DNA of 8,176 bases from Desulfobacterales bacterium (GTDB lineage: Bacteria > Desulfobacterota > Desulfobacteria > Desulfobacterales > Desulfosalsimonadaceae): assembly GCA_018334855.1 (NCBI GenBank), contig JAGXLE010000052.1:1-8176 (forward strand), given 5' to 3'. Shown here piece by piece: positions 1 through 6,308 of this stretch. The notes under the pieces were generated by a model, which was not told the origin of the DNA, did not search any database, and saw only the letters and a list, made by a program, of their open reading frames with translations. The translations under genes and the position numbers were made by a program. How positions within the stretch are numbered: the first letter of the stretch is position 1; each line of letters starts with the position of its first letter.

Positions 1-386
1 TGGACAACAGCCGGATCCTGATTGCGGCCAGCGAAATGGTGAAGGTGGGCGGTCTGGGAGAAAGCATTGCCGAACTTCCCGTGGCCGGCGCTGCACCGGA
101 ATGGATGAGCGAAAAGGCCATCTCCATCGGTCATTATTTCGTGGCATCCGGGGTTTACACCATATTCGGGGTCACCTTCCCGATTGTCGAAAACACCCGT
201 TTCCACAACCTGCTTTTCCAGGGACTTGAAAAGCAGGGACTGGGAAAGTGGGGTTTCGATCCGGATCCCCATGAAATGGCGCAGAAAATGATCGCCCATA
301 TCGATTCCAAGCGCAAGGCCCTGGGCATTGACAAAGCCCGGGAGCGCAAGCTGGTGGATATGGCCGAGAGAAGAGAGATGGCATAA
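1..386 (+). CDS. cooS: Anaerobic carbon monoxide dehydrogenase catalytic subunit, C-terminal end (partial)
   Basis: This is the C-terminal part (about 128 residues) of the Ni-Fe-S CO dehydrogenase, which interconverts CO and CO2 in the cytoplasm, either alone or with acetyl-CoA synthase. The reading frame is open from the first base: codons from base 3 read D-N-S-R-I-L, then the family stretch VGGLGESIAELPVAGAAPEW at about residues 13-32. The later SIGHYFVASGVYTIFG segment is also typical of CooS/AcsA C-termini. From family knowledge, the last C-cluster cysteine should sit just before the window's first codon, so no metal ligands are visible here. The ATG at base 36 is an internal Met, not the start. 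The gene ends with TAA and is followed 47 bases later by a strong terminator hairpin. Family identity is firm; whether it belongs to a CODH/ACS complex or a monofunctional CODH cannot be decided from this fragment. Confidence 0.93.
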   Translation, partial: DNSRILIAASEMVKVGGLGESIAELPVAGAAPEWMSEKAISIGHYFVASGVYTIFGVTFPIVENTRFHNLLFQGLEKQGLGKWGFDPDPHEMAQKMIAHIDSKRKALGIDKARERKLVDMAERREMA

Positions 387-407
387 ACCTGAAAACAGTC
401 GTTTTAT

Positions 408-436
408 TTGATTACGTAAGGATTGTGTAGTATAAA
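408..436 (+). promoter_or_regulatory. Candidate sigma-70-type promoter for the metX operon
   Basis: TTGATT (408-413) is separated by 17 bases from TATAAA (431-436), which matches the housekeeping promoter layout (4/6 and 5/6 matches). Transcription would begin near base 443. That lies inside the left part of the cooS terminator hairpin, so an RNA from this promoter would not contain the G-run arm. This is pattern matching only, and the A+T-rich setting makes a chance match possible. Confidence 0.3.
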
Positions 437-466
437 GGGGGGATTGATGATCCCCCCTTTGTCTTT
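434..466 (+). terminator. Rho-independent terminator after cooS
   Basis: A near-perfect inverted repeat pairs AAAGGGGGGA (434-443) with TCCCCCCTTT (451-460), plus T444-A450, leaving a 5-base loop. The GC core of six G-C pairs is followed directly by TTTGTCTTT (458-466), a good U-tract, and the preceding A-run can pair with it as is common for terminators. It sits 47 bases after the cooS stop and before metX, so it should isolate the two units. Its 3' arm is shared with the second hairpin at 454-494. Confidence 0.78.
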
Positions 467-494
467 GCCATCTCCGATAATAAGACAAAGCGGG
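454..494 (+). other. Second hairpin in the metX leader, overlapping and competing with the terminator
   Basis: CTTTGTCTT (457-465) is the exact reverse complement of AAGACAAAG (482-490). The stem extends by three C-G pairs (454-456 with 492-494) if C491 is bulged, and the loop is 16 bases. The left arm uses the same C-run and T-run that form the 3' arm and U-tract of the 434-466 terminator, so the two cannot form together. TTTCTATTGTT (495-505) follows, so this stem could itself terminate weakly. The pairing is directly seen; a regulatory role is inferred. Confidence 0.5.
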
Positions 495-549
495 TTTCTA
501 TTGTTGAAACTCAAAAATCCGAGATTTGTGCTTCGAATTTATTTTTAAT

Positions 550-1719
550 ATGAGCGAAGACATTACCCATGATGAATCCGGCAAATCATTGGGACAAGTT
601 GAAAAGCAGTTTTTCACCTTTGCCGAACCGCCCAACGAGATGGTGCTGGATTCCGGGGCCAGGCTCGGGCCGATCACCCTGGCCTATGAGACCTACGGCA
701 CCTTAAACCGCGACAAAAGCAACGTGGTGCTGGTATGCCATGCTCTTACCGGCGACAGTCACGCGGCCGGATATTATTCGGACGCAGATGACAAGCCCGG
801 CTGGTGGGATAACATGATCGGCCCGGGCAAGGCAATCGATACGGACAAATACTTTGTCATCTGCTCCAACGTGCTGGGCGGCTGCATGGGATCGACCGGG
901 CCGGGTTCTGTGAATCCGGAAACAGGCAGACCCTGGGGCATGGATTTTCCGTTTGTGACCATCGGCGATATGGTCCGGGCCCAAAAGGCGCTGATGGATC
1001 ATCTGGGGATCAAAAAAATTCTTTCCATGACCGGCGGCTCCATGGGCGGCATGCAGGTGCTGCAATGGTGCGTCCAGTATCCGGAGATGGTTCACTCTGC
1101 CATACCCATGGCAACAACGATGCGCCATTCTGCCCTGGCCATTGCTTTTAACGAGGTGGCCCGGCAGGCCATAATCGCCGATCCGAACTGGAACAACGGG
1201 GATTATTACGGCGGGAAAAAGCCGAACTTAGGTCTTTCAGTGGCGCGCATGATCGGTCATATCACCTATCTTTCAGACGAGGCCATGCGCCGGAAATTCG
1301 GGCGGCAGCTACAGGACAAAAATGATCTTTCCTACCAGTTTGATGTGGATTTCCAGGTTGAAAGCTACCTGCGCCACCAGGGTGCCAAGTTTGTGGAGCG
1401 CTTTGATGCAAACTCGTTTATATATATTACCAAGGCGGCCGACTATTTCGATCTGACCCGTTTTGAAAACGCCAATTCTGCGATACGGGTTTTTTCAAAG
1501 GCCATGGCCCGTTTCATGGTGGTCTCTTTTACCTCGGACTGGCTCTATCCCACCTACCAGTCAAGGGAAATGGTCCAGGCAATGAAAAAAAGCGGACTTG
1601 ATGTAAGTTTCTGCGAGGTCGAGGCGGAATGGGGTCATGACGCCTTCCTTCTTCCCAACCGGAGATTAACCGATCTGGTCAGAGGATTTATCGACAGTGT
1701 CTACCAGGATGCAAAATAA
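550..1719 (+). CDS. metX: Homoserine O-acyltransferase MetX (acetyl- or succinyl-transferase)
   Basis: MetX activates L-homoserine in methionine synthesis by acylating its hydroxyl from acetyl-CoA or succinyl-CoA; the product is then sulfhydrylated. The 389-residue protein has the normal family length and an alpha/beta-hydrolase fold. The nucleophile elbow GGSMGGMQ carries Ser164, and the rest of the triad is Asp330 (in SDWLYP) and His363 (in GHDAFLL). LAYETYGTLN and CHALTGDSHA near the N-terminus and NVLGGCMGSTGP at about 108-118 are hallmark stretches. The ATG was chosen because the family starts shortly before the FFTF region. A TTG at 526 would add eight residues, and neither start has a convincing Shine-Dalgarno sequence, the upstream bases being A/T-rich. 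It overlaps metW, so the two are probably co-translated. Acyl donor is not settled: MetX enzymes encoded beside metW in proteobacteria are often succinyl-specific despite acetyltransferase annotations. Confidence 0.95.
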   Translation: MSEDITHDESGKSLGQVEKQFFTFAEPPNEMVLDSGARLGPITLAYETYGTLNRDKSNVVLVCHALTGDSHAAGYYSDADDKPGWWDNMIGPGKAIDTDKYFVICSNVLGGCMGSTGPGSVNPETGRPWGMDFPFVTIGDMVRAQKALMDHLGIKKILSMTGGSMGGMQVLQWCVQYPEMVHSAIPMATTMRHSALAIAFNEVARQAIIADPNWNNGDYYGGKKPNLGLSVARMIGHITYLSDEAMRRKFGRQLQDKNDLSYQFDVDFQVESYLRHQGAKFVERFDANSFIYITKAADYFDLTRFENANSAIRVFSKAMARFMVVSFTSDWLYPTYQSREMVQAMKKSGLDVSFCEVEAEWGHDAFLLPNRRLTDLVRGFIDSVYQDAK

Positions 1720-2326
1720 TACCCGGCTGCGTTTTGACCTTCAGATGATTGCATCCTGGATCCGGTCAGGATCCAGGGTGATCGGGCTGGGGTGCGGCGA
1801 AGGCGAGCTGCTTGAGCACCTGAAAACGCAAAAACAGGTCCGCGAAACAGGAATCGAAATTGTAGAGCAGAGGGTGGTGCGGTGCATCGAGAAGGGCTTG
1901 TCTGTCATCCAGGGCGACATTAACGAGGAAGTCGGCGATTACCCGGATGACACCTTTGATTATGTGATTTTAAGCCAGACCCTTCAGCAGGTCTATGATC
2001 CGCTGGCCCTGATCCGCTCCATGCTGCGCATTGGGAAAAAAGCCATTGTCAGTTTTCCCAATTTCGGGCACTGGCATGTTCGAATGCAGATTCTTTTTAC
2101 CGGGCATGCCCCGGTTACGCCCCAGCTTCCCTATACCTGGTACGCAACCCCCAACATCCGTGTTTTGTCCATAAAGGATTTCCGGGCGTTTGCAGATGAG
2201 GTGGGTTTCAGGATTCAAAAGGAAGTGGCCATCAATACTGACAAGCAGGATAAAAGCGGCAGAATCGTCAGTGTGCTGCCCAACCTGCGCGCCACATACG
2301 GTATATTTTTAATCAGCAGAAAATAA
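1709..2326 (+). CDS. metW: Methionine biosynthesis protein MetW, SAM-methyltransferase-like
   Basis: MetW is a class I methyltransferase-fold protein paired with metX in many proteobacteria and needed for methionine synthesis there; its biochemical role is probably to support MetX. The 205-residue product fits the family. Its diagnostic stretches are LGCGEGELL (about 27-35), SQTLQQVYDP (about 93-102), VSFPNFGHWH and LPYTWYATPNIR. Motif I normally reads V-L-D-L-G-C-G, but here Gly26 (codon 1784-1786) replaces the Asp, which could weaken SAM binding. The ATG overlaps the metX end by 11 bases, implying coupled translation. An in-frame GTG at 1697 would add four residues and has AGAGGA (1681-1686) upstream at 10-base spacing, so it remains a real alternative. 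Its early codons contain a strong inverted repeat (1752-1780). Confidence 0.92.
   Translation: MQNNTRLRFDLQMIASWIRSGSRVIGLGCGEGELLEHLKTQKQVRETGIEIVEQRVVRCIEKGLSVIQGDINEEVGDYPDDTFDYVILSQTLQQVYDPLALIRSMLRIGKKAIVSFPNFGHWHVRMQILFTGHAPVTPQLPYTWYATPNIRVLSIKDFRAFADEVGFRIQKEVAINTDKQDKSGRIVSVLPNLRATYGIFLISRK
1752..1780 (+). repeat. Inverted repeat (12-bp hairpin) inside metW
   Basis: CCTGGATCC (1755-1763) and GGATCCAGG (1769-1777) are perfect reverse complements around a 5-base loop GGTCA. Three more pairs (C1752-G1780, A1753-T1779 and a U-G wobble 1754/1778) give a 12-bp stem in RNA. It begins 44 bases into metW. There is no U-tract after it, so it is not an intrinsic terminator. It could stabilise or pause the transcript or lower metW translation, or arise by chance from the codons for Ser-Trp-Ile-Arg-Ser-Gly-Ser. 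Confidence 0.6.
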
Positions 2327-2333
2327 GGCAGAA

Positions 2334-2888
2334 ATGGGCACACAACACCTTATACTCGGTAAAACTACGGATTTTATTACCGGCAGTACCGTGACAGACA
2401 CCCATGACGAAAGGGCGCGCCAGAAAATCGCACAATTTCTGGTCAGAGAAAAAGGTTATGAAAAAACGGAAATCAGCCCGCGCGTTACGCTGCCCCTGGA
2501 GCTTGAAGGAAAAACCGGAAACGTGCAAATTGATTTTGTGCTAAAACCCGGAAACAAGACGTTTATGCTTGTTTTATTCAGGCCCGGCTCCCTGGTTTCC
2601 CGAAGAAGAACAGCAATTGCCGCCGCCCGGCTGCTCGAAGATCATGTAATACCGTATTCAGCGGTCACCAATGCAGAGGACGCCGAAATCATGGAAACGG
2701 TCTCCGGAAAAGTCATAAGCACCGGCCTGGAAGCGGTATTTGCAAGGGCCCAAGCCGTGGAAATGCTCGAAGATATTGAATTTTCCCGGCTGTCCGAAGA
2801 GCGCAGAGAAAAGGAAAAGCGCATCCTGTTTGCAATGGAGGTGCTCACGCAAAAGGAATGCGACGACTATACATGCAAAAACATTTAA
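2334..2888 (+). CDS. Stand-alone HsdR-N-like (type I restriction N-terminal-like) protein, probably without nuclease activity
   Basis: The 184-residue protein resembles small proteins carrying only the N-terminal PD-(D/E)xK fold of type I restriction R subunits (HSDR_N_2-like). The layout fits: an N-terminal helix with Glu26 (DERARQKIAQFL), then GYEK, a strand ending in QIDFVL with Asp67, the MLVLFRPGS strand (78-86), and a helix and strand reading AAARLLEDHVIPYSAVTNAED. In active members the second strand carries E-x-K; here the aligned position reads L-F-R (81-83), so catalysis looks lost. The C-terminal third (about 140-184) is charged and helical. The start is supported by AAGG (2325-2328) five bases upstream, only seven bases after metW. 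No HsdM, HsdS or helicase domain is nearby, so a restriction system is unlikely. The assignment is by eye; its role is unknown, perhaps nucleic-acid or protein binding. Confidence 0.82.
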   Translation: MGTQHLILGKTTDFITGSTVTDTHDERARQKIAQFLVREKGYEKTEISPRVTLPLELEGKTGNVQIDFVLKPGNKTFMLVLFRPGSLVSRRRTAIAAARLLEDHVIPYSAVTNAEDAEIMETVSGKVISTGLEAVFARAQAVEMLEDIEFSRLSEERREKEKRILFAMEVLTQKECDDYTCKNI

Positions 2889-2894
2889 GTGAGG
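2888..2894 (+). promoter_or_regulatory. Ribosome binding site deciding the fdhD start
   Basis: AGTGAGG lies between the upstream TAA and the ATG at 2898, with GAGG three bases from that ATG. An in-frame GTG at 2889 falls inside this site and has no site of its own, so the ATG is preferred. The spacing is on the short side. Confidence 0.5.
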
Positions 2895-2897
2895 CTC

Positions 2898-3710
2898 ATG
2901 ACAGAAACCATTAACCGGCAATACGCGCAATATTACAAGGGCCTGCGAAATAACCGAAATCAGGCGCTGATACTCGAAGAGCCCCTGTCCATAAGGATTG
3001 CCGGAAATCCATATTCGGTGGTCATGCGTACACCCGGAGATGAAATAGCACATGCGGCGGGTTTCTGCCTTGCCGAGGGGATAGTGGACCATCCCGAAGA
3101 CATAGTTACCATAGGCTTCTGCGAGGAAGATGAAACCAATGTGGTCACTCTTACCCTGACCGATGACAGGCGCAACCTGGTTGCCGGACTACTGGATCGC
3201 AAGGGCTTTGTTAGCCAGACAAGCTGCGGTATCTGCGGGAAAGAGGTAATAAAAGATATTCAGCAGGTTGTCCGGCCTGTAGCTGATAACACCAGTTTCA
3301 ATGTGGACCGTGTAATGGCGTGCGTAGACAGCCTGCGCACGCTCCAGCCGGTTTATAAAAAAACCAGGGGGTCACACGCCTCGGTTATTTTCGACAAAAA
3401 CATGAATTCAATGGCCTCGGCAGAAGACGTGGGGCGGCACAACGCCATAGACAAAGCAATCGGAAAAGTCTTTCTGGACGGAGGGATCACAGATGCCAGC
3501 TTCGCGGTCATGTCTTCAAGGCTCAGCTATGAGCTGGTGCAAAAGGCCGCCAGGGCCGGCCTGGAAATGCTGGTGGGCATATCCAGGCCCACTGCGCTTG
3601 CAGTGGACCTGGCAGACTCGGTAAACATGACTCTGGCCTGTGCAAAGGACAACCGCTTTATGGTTTTTTGCGGAGACAAAAGAATACTGCCCCCAGATCA
3701 AAGCGCTTGA
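2898..3710 (+). CDS. fdhD: Formate dehydrogenase accessory sulfurtransferase FdhD
   Basis: FdhD moves sulfur from a cysteine desulfurase (IscS in E. coli) to the molybdenum or tungsten bis-guanine-dinucleotide cofactor before it is inserted into formate dehydrogenase; it acts in the cytoplasm. The 270-residue length is normal for the family. The catalytic loop reads TSCGICGKE with Cys110 and Cys113, matching the C-x-x-C pair of E. coli FdhD. Other family stretches are RTPGDEIAHAAGFCLAEG (44-61), EDVGRHNAIDKAIG (176-189) and SSRLSYELVQKAARAGLEML (206-225). All key regions look intact. It begins nine bases after the preceding stop and lies in the same run as metXW. No formate dehydrogenase subunit is visible in the window, so its client enzyme must be encoded elsewhere. 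Confidence 0.96.
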   Translation: MTETINRQYAQYYKGLRNNRNQALILEEPLSIRIAGNPYSVVMRTPGDEIAHAAGFCLAEGIVDHPEDIVTIGFCEEDETNVVTLTLTDDRRNLVAGLLDRKGFVSQTSCGICGKEVIKDIQQVVRPVADNTSFNVDRVMACVDSLRTLQPVYKKTRGSHASVIFDKNMNSMASAEDVGRHNAIDKAIGKVFLDGGITDASFAVMSSRLSYELVQKAARAGLEMLVGISRPTALAVDLADSVNMTLACAKDNRFMVFCGDKRILPPDQSA

Positions 3711-3733
3711 CAATAAAAAGGAAATAGAAAAAA

Positions 3734-3934
3734 ATGCCGTTTGTGAAAATGGCGGGCCTCAGGGGCATGGTTTACGTACCTGAACCAAAGCCCGGGGCCC
3801 CGAAAAAACATCCCTGCCCGGACTGTTTTTCGTGCCAGATATGTGCAGACAGCCGCTGCAGTGTATGCCTGCGGCAGAAAGGGCATAAAACCTCCTGTAG
3901 CTGTGAAGAAAATCAGCCGGAAAAACTTTCATAG
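3734..3934 (+). CDS. Small cysteine-rich protein, possible metal binder (unknown function)
   Basis: This 66-residue protein has eight cysteines, at 28, 31, 34, 37, 42, 45, 55 and 57, giving C-x2-C-x2-C-x2-C-x4-C-x2-C-x9-C-x-C. There is no signal peptide or membrane segment, so it should be cytoplasmic. The N-terminal third (VKMAGLRGMVYVPEPKPG) has no cysteines and looks like a short beta-rich or extended part; the rest is basic and Cys-dense. The spacing suggests zinc binding or an Fe-S site, but it does not match the classic ferredoxin C-x2-C-x2-C-x3-C. AAGGA (3718-3722) lies 11 bases before the ATG. It starts 23 bases after fdhD and ends 15 before the TPR gene, which supports a real operon member. 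I do not recognise a named family. Its place beside fdhD makes a sulfur or metal-centre role a reasonable guess only. Confidence 0.78.
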   Translation: MPFVKMAGLRGMVYVPEPKPGAPKKHPCPDCFSCQICADSRCSVCLRQKGHKTSCSCEENQPEKLS

Positions 3935-3949
3935 ATCCCGGAAGCTCCC

Positions 3950-6277
3950 ATGAAAAAACATTTTTACCTCAGCCGCAAAATTCCGATAATATCTGCATTA
4001 AAAACCTTTTTAGCTGTTTTGACGGCACTGTGCTTTATCACGGGCTGCCAGGACAAAGACCAGAAACGGCAGCAGGAGTATTATGACAAGGCAAATCAGT
4101 GCTACCAGCAGCAGGACTATGTCTGTGCCAGGGATGCCCTGAAAAAAGCCATTGAAATAAACCCCGAATTTGCCCGGGCCCACGCCCGGCTGGGAGAAAC
4201 ATATTTAAGGCTTGGAGCCATAAGTGACGCTTTTTCCGCCTTTGAGAAGGCAATCCGATTGAGCCCGGATAACAGCACCATCAAGATAAAGCTGGCCACC
4301 CTTTATATGCTCCAGGGAGATTTCCGGGAGGCAAAGCGTATATTAAACGAAATTATCAGCCAGGACAAAGATAATATCTCCGCCCTGTTTCTGATGGCAA
4401 GGATTTACTCCCGGGAACACGAACCCGACAAAGCAGCAGAAATCTATAAAAAAATTCTTGATATAGAACCATCCCGCGAGCGTGCCTACACGGCCCTTGC
4501 AAATATTGCCATTGCTCAGAACAATCCCGGAAAGGCCGAAAGCGTACTTAAAATTGGCGTGGAAAGGAATCCGGAATCGCTTTCACTGCGCCTGACGCTT
4601 TATCAACTGTATTCATTGATAAACAAATCTAAGAAGGCTGAATCAACCATTAAGGACGCCCTTGAACTCGAACCGGAAGAACCGAAGCTTCACCTTCTTC
4701 TTGCCAATATTTACGCCGGACAGGGAAAACTGAAAAAAGCCGAGCAGGCCTTCCGCAAGGCCATAGCCGTAAACCCGCACAATATTAAATCATATCTTGC
4801 GGCCGCGGCTTTCTACGAAAAGACAAGCCATTATAAAGCCGCACTTTCAATGTATCAGAAAGCCCTTGAGCTGCAGCCCGAAAATATCGGCCTAATGATT
4901 GCCCTTGCTGATTTTTATATAAGTTCAAACAAATTTGAAAAAGCTTCCAGCTACATCAACCGGGCTCTGGAAAAAAATTCCGGATATCTGCCGGCGAAAC
5001 TGCTCAAGGCCCGGCTGCTGATTGCGAAAAAGAAATATAACGAGGCTATCTCGCTTTATACCGAAATCCGTAAAAACTTTCCTGAACCCGAAAAACTCTA
5101 TTACCTGCAGGGGCTGGCCCATTTAAAGGCTGACGAGTTAAACGCCGCCAAAACCAGCCTGGCCAAAATCGGTCCTGAAAGCTCGGAATATGTCTCCGCA
5201 CGTATCCTTATGGCCAGAATTTATTATTCCGAGAGAAACTTTAGCCGGGCTGTCGAGGCCTGCAGCCAGGCGCTTGAAGTCTCGCCGGACAATATCAATG
5301 CCCTTTCCATGCTGGGAGAAATTCATCTGAGCAAGCAGGACTACGAAAAGGCGCAAGAGCTGTTTCGCAGAATAATTTCAATCTCTCCGCAGAACCCGGC
5401 CGGCTATTATAACCTGGGTATGGTTTACCGCCTTGCCGGAAAGCCCCAAAAGGCGGTCTCTTCCTTTAAATCTGCATTGTCGCGGGACCCCGGCCATATG
5501 ATGGCATTTATAAATCTGGTCGAAATACTGATGGACCGCGGGGAACTGCAAAAAGCAGCCGATTACTGCGATGAAAGAATTAAAAAATTTTCCGGCAACC
5601 CGGAAAAGCTCGCGCCTGTCTACAACTTAAAAGGCCTGCTCATGATCGAACAGGAAAATTTCACAGAGGCAGAGCGCCTGTTTAAGCAGGCGCTGATAAG
5701 AAACGAAAACTACCTGCCTCCGTATTATTCCCTGGCCAGGATGTATATGCAGGAAAACAAGATGGAAGAGGCTATAACCCAGTTTGAATCCGCGGCCGAG
5801 AAAAATCCCGACCAGGTCATGCCGCACATGATGCTCGGTATCCTGAAATCAATGGACAAGGACAACCGCCGGAAGGCCGTGCCTCATTACCGCAAGGCAC
5901 TCGAGATCAAGCCGGACTTTGTTGCAGCAGCAAACAACCTTGCCTATCTGCTGGCAGACCAAGGCAAAAACTTAAATGAAGCCCTTGAGCTTGCGCAGCG
6001 GGCAAAGGAAAAAATGCCGGACGATCCCCGGATAGCCGACACCCTGGGGTGGGTATACTACAAAATGGGGCTTTATGATTCGGCCATCCGGGAATTTTCC
6101 GCAAGCCTGGAAAAGCTGCCCGGCAATCCAACAATACAGTATCACATGGGCATGACCTATTATAAAAAAGGTGACATTAAACGGGCAAAAAGCGCCCTGG
6201 AAAAAGCCCTGGAGCTTGATGCCGACTTTGAAAAATCAGGCAAGGCCCGCCGCATATTGTCAAAAATGCAGGGATAG
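3950..6277 (+). CDS. TPR-repeat lipoprotein (about 21 tetratricopeptide repeats)
   Basis: The 775-residue protein starts with a basic, hydrophobic signal (residues 1-32) ending in a lipobox I-T-G-C, with Cys33 as the lipidated residue. Gln at +2 rather than Asp suggests outer-membrane sorting by the E. coli rule. From about residue 43 to 765 it is an almost unbroken array of 34-residue TPRs, roughly 21 by eye, with the usual small residues and the closing Pro (for example KAIEINPEF, KALELQPEN, QALEVSPDN). Such arrays form a superhelical scaffold for protein partners. The C-terminal repeats (NNLAYLLADQG and ADTLGWVYYKMG) resemble PrsT-type lipoproteins of exopolysaccharide/PEP-CTERM systems, but no exosortase or polysaccharide gene is present here, so that name is not used. 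GGAAG (3940-3944) is five bases before the ATG. The next gene follows after 31 bases and is a plausible partner. Confidence 0.93.
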   Translation: MKKHFYLSRKIPIISALKTFLAVLTALCFITGCQDKDQKRQQEYYDKANQCYQQQDYVCARDALKKAIEINPEFARAHARLGETYLRLGAISDAFSAFEKAIRLSPDNSTIKIKLATLYMLQGDFREAKRILNEIISQDKDNISALFLMARIYSREHEPDKAAEIYKKILDIEPSRERAYTALANIAIAQNNPGKAESVLKIGVERNPESLSLRLTLYQLYSLINKSKKAESTIKDALELEPEEPKLHLLLANIYAGQGKLKKAEQAFRKAIAVNPHNIKSYLAAAAFYEKTSHYKAALSMYQKALELQPENIGLMIALADFYISSNKFEKASSYINRALEKNSGYLPAKLLKARLLIAKKKYNEAISLYTEIRKNFPEPEKLYYLQGLAHLKADELNAAKTSLAKIGPESSEYVSARILMARIYYSERNFSRAVEACSQALEVSPDNINALSMLGEIHLSKQDYEKAQELFRRIISISPQNPAGYYNLGMVYRLAGKPQKAVSSFKSALSRDPGHMMAFINLVEILMDRGELQKAADYCDERIKKFSGNPEKLAPVYNLKGLLMIEQENFTEAERLFKQALIRNENYLPPYYSLARMYMQENKMEEAITQFESAAEKNPDQVMPHMMLGILKSMDKDNRRKAVPHYRKALEIKPDFVAAANNLAYLLADQGKNLNEALELAQRAKEKMPDDPRIADTLGWVYYKMGLYDSAIREFSASLEKLPGNPTIQYHMGMTYYKKGDIKRAKSALEKALELDADFEKSGKARRILSKMQG

Positions 6278-6308
6278 ACAAACCGGCTTATAAGATATTT
6301 GACATGCA

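Noticed and set aside
387..549. A SAM-type riboswitch upstream of metX
   Set aside because: The position is typical, but no SAM-I, SAM-II or SAM-IV core motif or multi-helix junction could be seen; only the two overlapping simple hairpins are present.
526..549. TTG start for metX eight codons upstream of the ATG
   Set aside because: The added residues are not family-like, the start codon is rare and no proper Shine-Dalgarno sequence supports it. The ATG also lacks one, so the choice is not certain.
2334..2888. A type I restriction-modification locus
   Set aside because: Only an HsdR-N-like domain is present, without helicase, HsdM or HsdS genes, and its active-site motif looks lost.
3950..6277. 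PrsT-like PEP-CTERM/exosortase TPR lipoprotein
   Set aside because: The repeat style and lipobox are similar, but no exosortase, PEP-CTERM or polysaccharide gene lies in the window, and TPR arrays resemble each other by nature.
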